18,641 nt of DNA, taken from positions 1 through 18,641 of the forward strand of contig JAUIKB010000017.1 in assembly GCA_030430975.1 (NCBI GenBank). Reading direction: 5' to 3'. The stretch's first letter is position 1, and each line of letters opens with the position of its first letter. This stretch comes from Polyangia bacterium (GTDB taxonomy: Bacteria > Myxococcota_A > Polyangia > Polyangiales > Polyangiaceae). A program made the translations under genes and the position numbers. Below, piece after piece: positions 7,313 through 14,314 of the stretch. The notes below the pieces were generated by a model that saw nothing but the letters and a program-made list of their open reading frames with translations, was not told the DNA's origin and made no database searches.

Positions 7313-8659
7313 ATGGGTGATGACGAAATCGAGCCGCAGCTCAGCTCGCTAGGGACCGGTATCGAAACGTCGCCCGCTTCGACTTCGCGAGAGCCGCTCG
7401 GCTACGACCGCGCAGAGGCCACGTCAGGTCTGGTCCCGTACGTTACGATCACATACTGCCCAGACCCAACGTTGGTCGGCACGACGCTGCAGCTCACCGC
7501 CAAACCGCTGGCGATCGGTCGGGCCGTCGCGGACGGCTTCAGTATTCGTGACCGTCGGCTATCGCGCGTCCATTGCCGTCTAGGTTTCGACCGCATACGT
7601 GGTGAGTTCACAGTCGAGGACGCCGGAAGCACCAACGGAGTGCACGTTAACGGCGAGCGCGCCACGGCCGGGCGTGCCTCCGACTCAGCCGTCGTCCGAG
7701 CCGGTAGCTGCGTTTTCGTCTGCATGACGCGCGATCCCATGCAGGGGCTCAAGCGGAGCGTGCTGCGGGTTGCCGAAACCGAACTGACCGCGCTCATTCT
7801 GGGCGAGACCGGCACCGGCAAAGAACGCTTGGCCCGTTCGATACATCACCACAGCGGTCGGGCCGGCGAATTCGTGGCCGTCAACTGTGCAAGCCTCACG
7901 CGTGAGCTCGCTGAAGCGGAACTGTTCGGCCACTCGAAGGGTGCGTTCTCTGGTGCGGACAAGGCCCGCAAGGGACTGTTCGCAACCGCCGACGGCGGCA
8001 CACTGTTTCTCGACGAGATCGGGGACACACCGCCCAGCGTGCAGGTCGCGCTCCTTCGAGCTCTGCAGGAGCGACGAATCCGACCTGTCGGCGAGGACAA
8101 AGAGATTCCAGTCGATGTGCGGATTGTCGCCGCAACTCACGCCGACTTGATGACGCGCATTACCAAGCAGGAATTTCGGGCCGACCTCTATGCCCGACTA
8201 GCTCAGTTCACGTTGCGCGTACCGCCACTGCGCGAGCGAAAGACCGAGCTACTGTCACTCTTCCGCGAGTTCTACGGCCGTCGCGCGCTCCACGAGATAA
8301 TCAGCCCCAGCGCCGCCGAAGCACTGTTGTTGTGGGGCTGGCCGTTCAACGTGCGCGAATTGGAATCGATGGTCCGGTCGTTCAAGATGCTGCGCGGTGA
8401 AACCGCGCGGCTCGACCTGGAGTATCTAAACGAAGCTCATCCCGAGGTCTCTCGGAAGGCCGGCGCCGCCAGTGCCGTGCCCCACACGGGTCCGGAAATC
8501 GTCGTCCCGCAGCGGCACAACCGGCAGTCCCTCGAAGCGCTACTCAAACAGCACGCTGGCAATATTTCGGCGTTGGCAAACGAACTCCGTACGTCACGCT
8601 CGCAGGTTTATCGGCTCCTCAAGGCGGCGAACCTCGACGCCGAACAGTTCCGAAATTAA
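7313..8659 (+). CDS. FHA-domain sigma-54-dependent transcription activator (enhancer-binding protein)
   Basis: The 448-residue product has three parts. An FHA domain at about 45-138 carries the phospho-threonine-binding signatures GR (69-70), SRVH (84-87) and GSTNG (105-109). An AAA+ sigma-54 activation domain at about 145-375 has Walker A GETGTGKE (164-171), the sigma-54 contact loop as GAFSGA (210-215, Ser replacing the usual Thr), Walker B GGTLFLDE (228-235), arginine-finger candidates R289 and R295, and sensor II FNVREL (345-350). A Fis-type helix-turn-helix lies at about 407-440. In the FHA subclass the FHA domain takes the place of a receiver domain and is expected to read Ser/Thr kinase activity. 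The upstream transmembrane kinase is the natural candidate input. Target promoters are unknown; I found no -24/-12 element in this window. Confidence 0.95.
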   Translation: MGDDEIEPQLSSLGTGIETSPASTSREPLGYDRAEATSGLVPYVTITYCPDPTLVGTTLQLTAKPLAIGRAVADGFSIRDRRLSRVHCRLGFDRIRGEFTVEDAGSTNGVHVNGERATAGRASDSAVVRAGSCVFVCMTRDPMQGLKRSVLRVAETELTALILGETGTGKERLARSIHHHSGRAGEFVAVNCASLTRELAEAELFGHSKGAFSGADKARKGLFATADGGTLFLDEIGDTPPSVQVALLRALQERRIRPVGEDKEIPVDVRIVAATHADLMTRITKQEFRADLYARLAQFTLRVPPLRERKTELLSLFREFYGRRALHEIISPSAAEALLLWGWPFNVRELESMVRSFKMLRGETARLDLEYLNEAHPEVSRKAGAASAVPHTGPEIVVPQRHNRQSLEALLKQHAGNISALANELRTSRSQVYRLLKAANLDAEQFRN

Positions 8660-8729
8660 CTAGACTGCCGTAAAGCACGGCGACGAATGACGCTTCCACG
8701 GCGAACCGCCGGATGCGTATCGTCCCAAC

Positions 8730-10784
8730 CTAGCGGCTCGCGGCGAACCAGGCCGTCCAGCCGCCGAGCGACCATCGTCCGCCGCTCGACGCCACCCGAC
8801 AACCGCACCCACCACTATCGTCGCCAGCGGCCGGACCGGCGCCGCCCTCCGAGGCCCCGGCTCCGGCCCCGGAACCACCGCTGCCTCCAGAGCCGGCAAG
8901 CCCTCCAGCAGCTCCGACTCCTCCCACGCCTGCGCTGCCACCGCTACCGCCAGCGCCAGCCAAGCCGCCGGTGCCGCCGCCACCGCCGCTGTCGCTGCCG
9001 CCCGCACCGCCGCCTTCAAGCTGACACGCTGACGAACAGCCGTCACCATCGGTCGCGTTGCCGTCCTCACAGGATTCGCCGGCCGCCAAGTTGAGGATTC
9101 CGTCACCGCACTCGGGGACGGAGCAGTCGATATCGCACGTCGCCGTAGCGCCGCCTTCGTCGCACACCTCGCCTGCCGTGGCGTTGTGCACGCCGTCACC
9201 ACAGGCGGGGATCGTGCAGTCACTGTCACACGTGGCCGTTTCGCGGCCGCCGTCGTCACACGATTCGCCCGCCGTCGTGTTGACCTGACCGTCCCCGCAC
9301 ACTGCAGCGGTGCAATCCGCGTTGCACGTGGCGGACTCGCCCGCGCCGTCGCACGCCTCGCCCGCGGCGGCGTTCTCGACCCCGTCACCGCACATCGCCA
9401 ACGTGCAGTCCGCGTTGCATGTGCCGCTCTCGCCTCCGTCGTCACACGCCTCACCGAGCGCCAGGTTGACCGTGCGATCTCCGCACATCGCCGCTGTGCA
9501 GTCCGCGTCGCAAGTTGCTGTTTCGCCCGAGCCGTCGCACTCCTCGCCCGCGTCTACCGTACCGTCGCCGCAGCATGTCACCGCTACGCTGATGAGGGCG
9601 CGTTTGGTTCCGGACAAGAACCCGAGGTCTGCTTTGAAGATGAGACGCCGATCGTTAGTGAGCACAATCGGATTTCGGCGGTTAGACGGGCGTCGGAATT
9701 CCTTGAGCGTCGCGTCAGCGACGCCGTCCCCGTCGACGTCCACCTCGTCATCCTCACTGAGGATCAGTCGACTCGTCGAGGCCAGGGAATCACCCTGACA
9801 GGAGAAGAACAGCGACTCTTCACCCGAAGCATACGTCCACAAATGCGCGACCTGATCGAGATCGTTGATGGCGACGACCCTTGCCTGCGCAGGGTTCTGC
9901 AGCGGAACTCCGCCCGTCACGTCACCTTCGCGTAGCGCGACCTGACCGTTGTACATCACGACCTGATCGCGCAACGTCGGCGCGTCTGTATCCGCAAGAG
10001 CGACCCACGCTCCCGAGTTGCTCACCGCCACGTATCCGAAGCTGCTCCAGTTCCCTTCGTCGCCCGTGGCCGCGCCCTTGAGCGCGCCGATCTGACCGTC
10101 GACGACCAGCGCTCGAGCCGATCCAGCGCCAACGACGGTGCTCACGTAGTGAGAGCCGTCCGTCGAGACGGAATAGTCTCGAGCAATCGCCGTTACGTTG
10201 AACGCATCGACTGTGCTCCCATTGCGCAGCAGCGGCTGGAGATTGCCCACGGTTCCGTCGAGAGTTCGATAGAGCGCCGATTCGTCCGACAGCAGGTCGC
10301 CGGTGACATCCACCGATGCATGGAAATAGATCGCGTTGGTCGCGACGCGGGTGGCACGCTCGATATTCGTAAACGTCGCCGCAACCGGATAGCCCGGTGC
10401 AGCAGCACCCTCGGTGATGAGCTGGCCTTGATCGGTATAGACCGTCAACTTCCCGGCGGTGGCCGGTAGGTACATCCACCCTGTCGGGCTCGACACTCCC
10501 AGGGAATCGATCGTCAGACTAGGATCGTAATCCAACGTAATCGGCGCGGTCGTGGAATCGAAGACCTGCAGACCGTTGACGAATACGCGCTGTTCGAGGT
10601 CCTGTTGCCGCACGACGTAGATCACATCACTGTCACTGTCGGTCGCTGCGTAGCTAATGCGCTCGATCGAGGTCGCTCCTATGGCGTCCCCCACCGCCGC
10701 GATCACCTCGACCGATACCTGAGCGAGCGAAGGAGCCGTGGCTAACAGCAAGCACGGCACGAGCGTCAAAGCAGCTGCTCTCAT
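8730..10784 (-). CDS. Secreted protein with six cysteine-rich repeats and degenerate MYXO-CTERM-like tail
   Basis: The 684-residue product has a signal peptide (about 1-21, ending PSLAQ), a beta-rich domain of about 380 residues with regularly spaced GLQVF, YRTLDG and VVDGQIGAL-like strands that resembles a propeller or similar surface fold, and six tandem repeats starting at C405, C434, C465, C496, C528 and C559. The repeats follow CGDG..N...GE.CD...TC..DC, the pattern of the Myxococcus cysteine-rich repeat/DUF4215 family. A Gly/Ser/Ala linker (591-657) leads to SGGCGCRVASSGG and a short W/F-rich tail. A standard MYXO-CTERM has the Cys motif, a full hydrophobic helix and an arginine cluster; here the helix is short and only one Arg remains. 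It is likely exported, possibly surface-anchored. The role is unknown. It converges on the FHA activator with 70 nt between the stops. Confidence 0.88.
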   Translation of the reverse strand: MRAAALTLVPCLLLATAPSLAQVSVEVIAAVGDAIGATSIERISYAATDSDSDVIYVVRQQDLEQRVFVNGLQVFDSTTAPITLDYDPSLTIDSLGVSSPTGWMYLPATAGKLTVYTDQGQLITEGAAAPGYPVAATFTNIERATRVATNAIYFHASVDVTGDLLSDESALYRTLDGTVGNLQPLLRNGSTVDAFNVTAIARDYSVSTDGSHYVSTVVGAGSARALVVDGQIGALKGAATGDEGNWSSFGYVAVSNSGAWVALADTDAPTLRDQVVMYNGQVALREGDVTGGVPLQNPAQARVVAINDLDQVAHLWTYASGEESLFFSCQGDSLASTSRLILSEDDEVDVDGDGVADATLKEFRRPSNRRNPIVLTNDRRLIFKADLGFLSGTKRALISVAVTCCGDGTVDAGEECDGSGETATCDADCTAAMCGDRTVNLALGEACDDGGESGTCNADCTLAMCGDGVENAAAGEACDGAGESATCNADCTAAVCGDGQVNTTAGESCDDGGRETATCDSDCTIPACGDGVHNATAGEVCDEGGATATCDIDCSVPECGDGILNLAAGESCEDGNATDGDGCSSACQLEGGGAGGSDSGGGGGTGGLAGAGGSGGSAGVGGVGAAGGLAGSGGSGGSGAGAGASEGGAGPAAGDDSGGCGCRVASSGGRWSLGGWTAWFAASR
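9021..9572 (-). repeat. Six tandem coding repeats of about 93 bp (cysteine-rich units)
   Basis: This part of the secreted-protein gene encodes six units of 29-32 residues, each opening with CGD and containing GE.CD and a TC..DC pair. The last unit is the divergent form with EDGNATDGDGCSSACQ. The DNA is repetitive enough to recombine or to be misassembled. The array is a protein repeat, not a CRISPR or satellite. Confidence 0.85.
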
Positions 10785-10790
10785 CAGGTG

Positions 10791-10796
10791 AGCCTA
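10791..10796 (-). promoter_or_regulatory. Candidate -10 element (TAGGCT) of the cysteine-repeat protein gene
   Basis: In the minus reading TAGGCT fits TANNNT and ends 6 nt before the ATG at 10784. No good -35 was found. The gene may also be read through from the lipoprotein gene 46 nt upstream. Confidence 0.3.
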
Positions 10797-10830
10797 CACT
10801 CCTGGCGGCCTCGCTGACAGTCCCGCAGGC

Positions 10831-11787
10831 TCAGTACGACTCGTCAATGCTCAGCCGTGTTCGAGCCACTCGAATGCTGTCGACCGCGACCTCGCCAGAA
10901 GGGCCACGCGACTGGATGAAAAAGCCACTGGGGGGCGCCGTGCACGGACAGGTCAGCCCGATCAGCGGCGCGCCGCGCGGCCCGACGGGATAGCCCTCGC
11001 TCGCCGGACGCACCCAGACCTTCGCGACATGCACGTGCCAGTCGTATTCCAACGTGACAACTTGTGCACTCCCGACCAAGTCCCCGACGTCTTGCATCGA
11101 CGCGTCTGCAGCGCACCTCAAAGCGACACGGCCGTTTGCGTCCAGCACCAGCTGCGCCCCGGTTTGGAGCGGCGAACTGACGTCACCGAGCATTGCACCG
11201 AACAGTGTCAGTTCAGACGCGAAGGGCGCCGTCACGCGCAGCGCAAACTCCGCGACCAGCCGAGGTTCGGCGGGGACGAAACAGCCAGTGCAAGCAAGGG
11301 ACCTGCTGCCCTTGAACAGCGCCGACTCGTTCCCCTCGAGGGAACCACGTGCGTCACAATCGGGAGCGAGTTCGCCGCTCAGAGGCACCATCGGTGGCAT
11401 CTCCGCTGCACAGCCGCCGGGCTGCTCGAACAGCTGCTTGAACAACAGGGTTCCAAGCGGCGGGCCAGTATCGGGAGCCGGCTGGCTGCACCATCCCCCA
11501 TCCGCGGCTCCATCCTGCTCGACGTCCGGTGCTGAATCCTGAGCTACGTCCGGCGATACATCAGGGCCGCCATCGTCAACGTCGCCGCCTGCATCAGCGA
11601 CAGCGTTCACGTCGGTATCGACATCCGCGGTCACGTCGGAACCGGCATCCCGACCGCCGCCGCCGCCGCCGCCTGTCGCGTCGACGCGCTCATCGCCGAA
11701 TCCGAGCAAGTCGCTGCACGCGGCCGTGACGGCGATGCTCATCAGGCACGTGGTGAGCGCGATTCGACGCTGGGCGGAACGGAGCAC
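10831..11787 (-). CDS. Asp-rich lipoprotein with a C-terminal lectin-like domain, function unknown
   Basis: The 318-residue product starts with GTG at 11787. A positively charged n-region and hydrophobic segment end at VTAAC, making C24 the likely lipidated cysteine; the next residue, Ser, fits outer-membrane sorting under the E. coli +2 rule. Residues about 38-45 are a run of glycines (GGGGGGG) and about 46-97 are Asp/Val/Ala-rich with DVNAVADAGGDVDDGG-like sequence, a flexible linker. The rest (about 98-318) contains paired cysteines and a beta-strand pattern with TLEYDWHVHVAKVWV, which looks like a concanavalin/LamG-type jelly roll; this fold guess is weak. It precedes the cysteine-repeat protein gene by 46 nt on the same strand, so they may form a small cell-surface operon. 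No close relative is recognised. Confidence 0.82.
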   Translation of the reverse strand: MLRSAQRRIALTTCLMSIAVTAACSDLLGFGDERVDATGGGGGGGRDAGSDVTADVDTDVNAVADAGGDVDDGGPDVSPDVAQDSAPDVEQDGAADGGWCSQPAPDTGPPLGTLLFKQLFEQPGGCAAEMPPMVPLSGELAPDCDARGSLEGNESALFKGSRSLACTGCFVPAEPRLVAEFALRVTAPFASELTLFGAMLGDVSSPLQTGAQLVLDANGRVALRCAADASMQDVGDLVGSAQVVTLEYDWHVHVAKVWVRPASEGYPVGPRGAPLIGLTCPCTAPPSGFFIQSRGPSGEVAVDSIRVARTRLSIDESY

Positions 11788-11792
11788 GCTTC

Positions 11793-11798
11793 ATGATA
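11793..11798 (-). promoter_or_regulatory. Candidate -10 element (TATCAT) of the Asp-rich lipoprotein gene
   Basis: In the minus reading TATCAT matches TATAAT at five of six positions and ends 5 nt before the GTG start at 11787, implying a leaderless transcript. No clear -35 was found at 16-18 nt. Confidence 0.4.
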
Positions 11799-11835
11799 GC
11801 GCCACCCGGCTATTGCGCCGGCGGACAAACGCGAA

Positions 11836-11868
11836 CCGGCCGCAAACGCTTGACGCGCTCACGGCCGG
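11836..11868 (-). terminator. GC-rich hairpin after rpsS, possible end of the str-S10 transcript
   Basis: CCGGCCG and CGGCCGG, 19 nt apart, form a perfect seven-base-pair stem starting 22 nt after the rpsS stop, with a possible small inner stem (CGC/GCG). It is not followed by a U-run, so intrinsic termination is uncertain. Its place between the rpsS stop and the lipoprotein promoter makes it the best candidate for closing the ribosomal transcript. Confidence 0.3.
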
Positions 11869-11890
11869 CCGGCGAAGAGTTCAGACTGGC

Positions 11891-12172
11891 TTAGCGCCGT
11901 CCCTTGCCCTTCTTGTCGCCAGCGTGTCCGGTAAACGTCCGCGTGGGCGCAAACTCACCGAACTTGTGACCCACCATGTTCTCCGTCACGAACACCGGAA
12001 CGAACTTGCGTCCGTTGTGAATCGCGAACGTGAGACCGACAGCCTCTGGGAAGATCGTCGAACGACGCGACCACGTCTTGATGACCTTCTTCGAGCCCGC
12101 CTTGATGGCGTCTTCGATTTTCTTCATGAGGTGACCGTCTACGAACGGTCCTTTCTTAATGCTGCGCGGCAT
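11891..12172 (-). CDS. rpsS: 30S ribosomal protein S19
   Basis: S19 binds 16S rRNA in the head together with S13. The 93-residue product starts MPRSIKKGPFVDGHLMKK and contains TWSRRSTIFPE, GLTFAIHNGRKFVPV and ENMVGHKFGEFAPTR, all family hallmarks. Its start overlaps the rplB stop by one base (TAATG). It is the last ribosomal gene of the right-hand block; rplV, which almost always follows it directly, is displaced to 4518 by the inserted genes. Confidence 0.98.
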   Translation of the reverse strand: MPRSIKKGPFVDGHLMKKIEDAIKAGSKKVIKTWSRRSTIFPEAVGLTFAIHNGRKFVPVFVTENMVGHKFGEFAPTRTFTGHAGDKKGKGRR

Positions 12173-12999
12173 TACTTCGCTCTCCGATGCTTAACAATCA
12201 TGTTGTCTGTACGTTTGTTGTTGCGGGTCTTGAGGCCCTTGGCTAGCTGGCCCCACGGCGAGCACGGCTGGCGGCCACCGCTGGTACGACCCTCGCCACC
12301 ACCCATCGGATGATCGACCGGGTTCATCGTCACGCCGCGATTGTGCGGACGCTTGCCGAGCCAGCGCTTGCGTCCGGCCTTGCCTAGCACAACGTGCTGG
12401 TGCTCGGCGTTCGACACGCTGCCGACGGTTGCACGGCATTCGATGTGAATACGGCGAACCTCACCGCTGGGCAGCTTGACCTGCGCGTACGCGCCGTCTT
12501 TTGCCATCAGCTGCGCTGAGCCACCAGCAGAGCGAACCAGCTGGGCTCCCTTGCCCTTGCGCATCTCAAGATTGTGAATCGCCGTGCCGACCGGAATGTC
12601 CTGCAGACGTAGGCAGTTTCCGGGACGGATATCGGCGTTCTTGCTCGAGATGATGGTGTCGCCCTTCTTCAGGCCTGCTGGCGCGAGGATGTAGCGCTTC
12701 TCGCCGTCCACGTAGTGAAGGAGCGCGATCCAGGCGGTGCGGTTCGGATCGTATTCGATCTGCGCAACGCGAGCCGGCACGCCGATCTTGTTACGCTTCC
12801 AATCGATGACGCGATAGCGCCGCTTGTGTCCGCCGCCACGAAAACGGGTGGTGATGCGGCCGTTATTGTTGCGGCCACCACTCTTGTTCTGCTTCTCGAT
12901 CAGCTTCTTGTTCGGCTTATCCGTCGTGATGTCGGCAAAGTCGTTCACCGAATAGAAGCGGCGTCCGGCCGAAGTCGGCTTGGTTTTGCGAATACCCAT
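12172..12999 (-). CDS. rplB: 50S ribosomal protein L2
   Basis: L2 is a core 23S rRNA-binding protein near the peptidyl transferase centre and needed for subunit joining. The 275-residue product has the conserved TTRFRGGGHKRRYR block early on and the C-terminal signature RPHNRGVTMNPVDHPMGGGE with the His residues implicated in activity. Length agrees with the family (about 273-276). GAGGAA lies ahead of the ATG at 12999. It follows rplW by 5 nt and overlaps rpsS by one base. Confidence 0.99.
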   Translation of the reverse strand: MGIRKTKPTSAGRRFYSVNDFADITTDKPNKKLIEKQNKSGGRNNNGRITTRFRGGGHKRRYRVIDWKRNKIGVPARVAQIEYDPNRTAWIALLHYVDGEKRYILAPAGLKKGDTIISSKNADIRPGNCLRLQDIPVGTAIHNLEMRKGKGAQLVRSAGGSAQLMAKDGAYAQVKLPSGEVRRIHIECRATVGSVSNAEHQHVVLGKAGRKRWLGKRPHNRGVTMNPVDHPMGGGEGRTSGGRQPCSPWGQLAKGLKTRNNKRTDNMIVKHRRAK

Positions 13000-13004
13000 G
13001 GCTG

Positions 13005-13337
13005 TTATTCCTCGCTCGATTCCGCCTCGTCGGCATCATCGTCGTCGGTTTCGTCGAAGAACTGGATGTCATCACCCTCGCGGAGGGTCACGATGGCTTT
13101 CTTCCAGTTGTGGCGCTTTGCAAGCCGCCGGCCCATGCGCTTGACCTTGCCGCGCTGGATGAGCGTGTTCACGTCGGTCACTTTGACGTCAAACATCGAC
13201 TCGACCGCCTCGCGGATCTGGATCTTGTTAGCGAGAGGTGAAACCTCGAAGACAACCTGGTTGTCCTCGCGGAGTCGGGCCGCTTTCTCGGTCAGCGCGA
13301 TCGGTCGTTTGATGATCTGCTCTGGAGTGAGGTTCAT
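13005..13337 (-). CDS. rplW: 50S ribosomal protein L23 with an acidic C-terminal tail
   Basis: L23 sits at the tunnel exit and docks trigger factor and SRP. The 110-residue product includes IIKRPIALTEKAA near the start and the family core FEVSPLANKIQIREAVESMFDVKV, plus the loop KVKRMGRRLAKRHNWKKAIVTL. The last 16 residues are unusual: 11 are Asp or Glu, ending DEAESSEE, beyond the normal end near GDDIQFF. Its ATG overlaps the rplD stop (ATGA), and rplB follows after 5 nt. Confidence 0.97.
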   Translation of the reverse strand: MNLTPEQIIKRPIALTEKAARLREDNQVVFEVSPLANKIQIREAVESMFDVKVTDVNTLIQRGKVKRMGRRLAKRHNWKKAIVTLREGDDIQFFDETDDDDADEAESSEE

Positions 13338-13966
13338 GAGTTGCTCCCCATGCAGCGGGCTTCGAGGGCCTTGGCTGCGTCTTTGGACATGATCAGATGA
13401 TCGTGTCGAAGCAGGTCGTACACGTTGACACCTTCCGGCGGCAGGAACGCGTTGCTCGACATGTTGCGAATCGAGAGGCGCAGACTGTCGTTGTCTTTCC
13501 CATCGACCACCAGCGTCTTATTGGACGCCTTGAGAGCATCCAGAACACCGGCGAGCAACTTGGTCTTGGCAGCCTCGAGCTCGATCTTGTCGACGACCGT
13601 CAGCCGGCCTTCTTTCGTGAGCAGGCTGAGCGCCGACTTCAGCGCCGACGCACGAACGCGACGCGGGGGTCGATGACTCCAGTCCTGCGGCTTGGGCGGA
13701 TGAGCGCGGCCGCCACCGACAAAGATCGGCGCGCGCGCCGACCCGTGTCGCGCACGACCGGTGCCCTTCTGCTTGAATAGCTTCTTGGACGAACCGCGAA
13801 CGGCGGCGCGCTCCTTGGCTGCGCGCGTTCCCGCGCGCTTCGATGCGAGTTGCGACGTCACCACTTCGTGGATCAGATGCTCTTTGACATCCGCGCCGAA
13901 CACCTCGTCTGCAAGATCGAGTTCACCGACCTTCTCGCGCTTCAAATTGTAAACGTCTACCTTCAT
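13334..13966 (-). CDS. rplD: 50S ribosomal protein L4
   Basis: L4 reaches into the exit tunnel and, in E. coli, also represses its own operon. The 210-residue product holds the expected KQKGTGRARHGSARAPIFVGGG loop region (residues about 68-89) and the C-terminal NVYDLLRHDHLIMSKDA motif. The ATG at 13966 follows a perfect AGGAGG. It lies 31 nt after rpsJ, where rplC would normally intervene, and overlaps rplW by four bases. Confidence 0.98.
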   Translation of the reverse strand: MKVDVYNLKREKVGELDLADEVFGADVKEHLIHEVVTSQLASKRAGTRAAKERAAVRGSSKKLFKQKGTGRARHGSARAPIFVGGGRAHPPKPQDWSHRPPRRVRASALKSALSLLTKEGRLTVVDKIELEAAKTKLLAGVLDALKASNKTLVVDGKDNDSLRLSIRNMSSNAFLPPEGVNVYDLLRHDHLIMSKDAAKALEARCMGSNS

Positions 13967-13973
13967 GTGAAGG

Positions 13974-13979
13974 CCTCCT
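13974..13979 (-). promoter_or_regulatory. Strong ribosome binding site of rplD (AGGAGG)
   Basis: AGGAGG lies 7 nt before the rplD ATG, in the short rpsJ-rplD spacer. It confirms the rplD start and shows that no rplC remnant occupies the gap. Confidence 0.85.
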
Positions 13980-13997
13980 AATCTAGCGGCAGTAGCC

Positions 13998-14309
13998 TCA
14001 GCTCTTGATCTCGACGTCGACGCCTGCCGACAGGTCGAGCTTCATGAGCGCGTCCAGCGTTTGTGGGGTGGGATCGAGAATGTCGATCACTCGCTTATGG
14101 GTGCGGATTTCGAACTGCTCACGGCTCTTCTTGTCGACGTGGGGTCCACGCAACACCGTGTAGCGGCGAATCGAGGTGGGCAGCGGGATCGGCCCAGCAA
14201 CGCGTGCACCGGTGCGACGCGCAGTTTCGACGATGTCCGACGTCGACTTGTCGAGCAGTTGATGATCGAAAGCCTTCAGTCGGATGCGAATTTTGGTTGT
14301 ATCAGCCAT
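13998..14309 (-). CDS. rpsJ: 30S ribosomal protein S10
   Basis: S10 is a head protein of the small subunit and also the NusE partner of NusB in antitermination. The 103-residue product has the family length and motifs: IRIRLKAFDHQLLDKS, RTGARVAGPIPLPT and the RGPHVDKKSREQFEIRTHKR block. It starts only 5 nt after the tuf stop, so the separate S10 promoter and the long L4-binding leader known from E. coli cannot be present here; it is cotranscribed with tuf. Confidence 0.98.
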   Translation of the reverse strand: MADTTKIRIRLKAFDHQLLDKSTSDIVETARRTGARVAGPIPLPTSIRRYTVLRGPHVDKKSREQFEIRTHKRVIDILDPTPQTLDALMKLDLSAGVDVEIKS

Positions 14310-14314
14310 CTAGA

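Noticed and set aside
8667..8681. Small hairpin GCCGT-AAAGC-ACGGC between the two convergent genes
   Set aside because: The stem is only five base pairs and there is no T-run on either side, so it is too weak to call a bidirectional terminator.
8660..9454. A 264-codon Arg/Ala-rich frame overlapping the cysteine-repeat region
   Set aside because: It is a frame-shifted reading of a GC-rich repeat region with low-complexity composition. The 684-residue reading has a signal peptide and known repeats.
9021..9572. Regular repeats that could suggest a CRISPR array
   Set aside because: Units are about 93 bp, in frame and encode conserved cysteines with no unique spacers. They are protein repeats.
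4519..11890. Mobile element or genomic island
   Set aside because: No transposase, integrase, terminal inverted repeat, tRNA edge or target duplication was seen, and composition looks similar to the flanks by eye.
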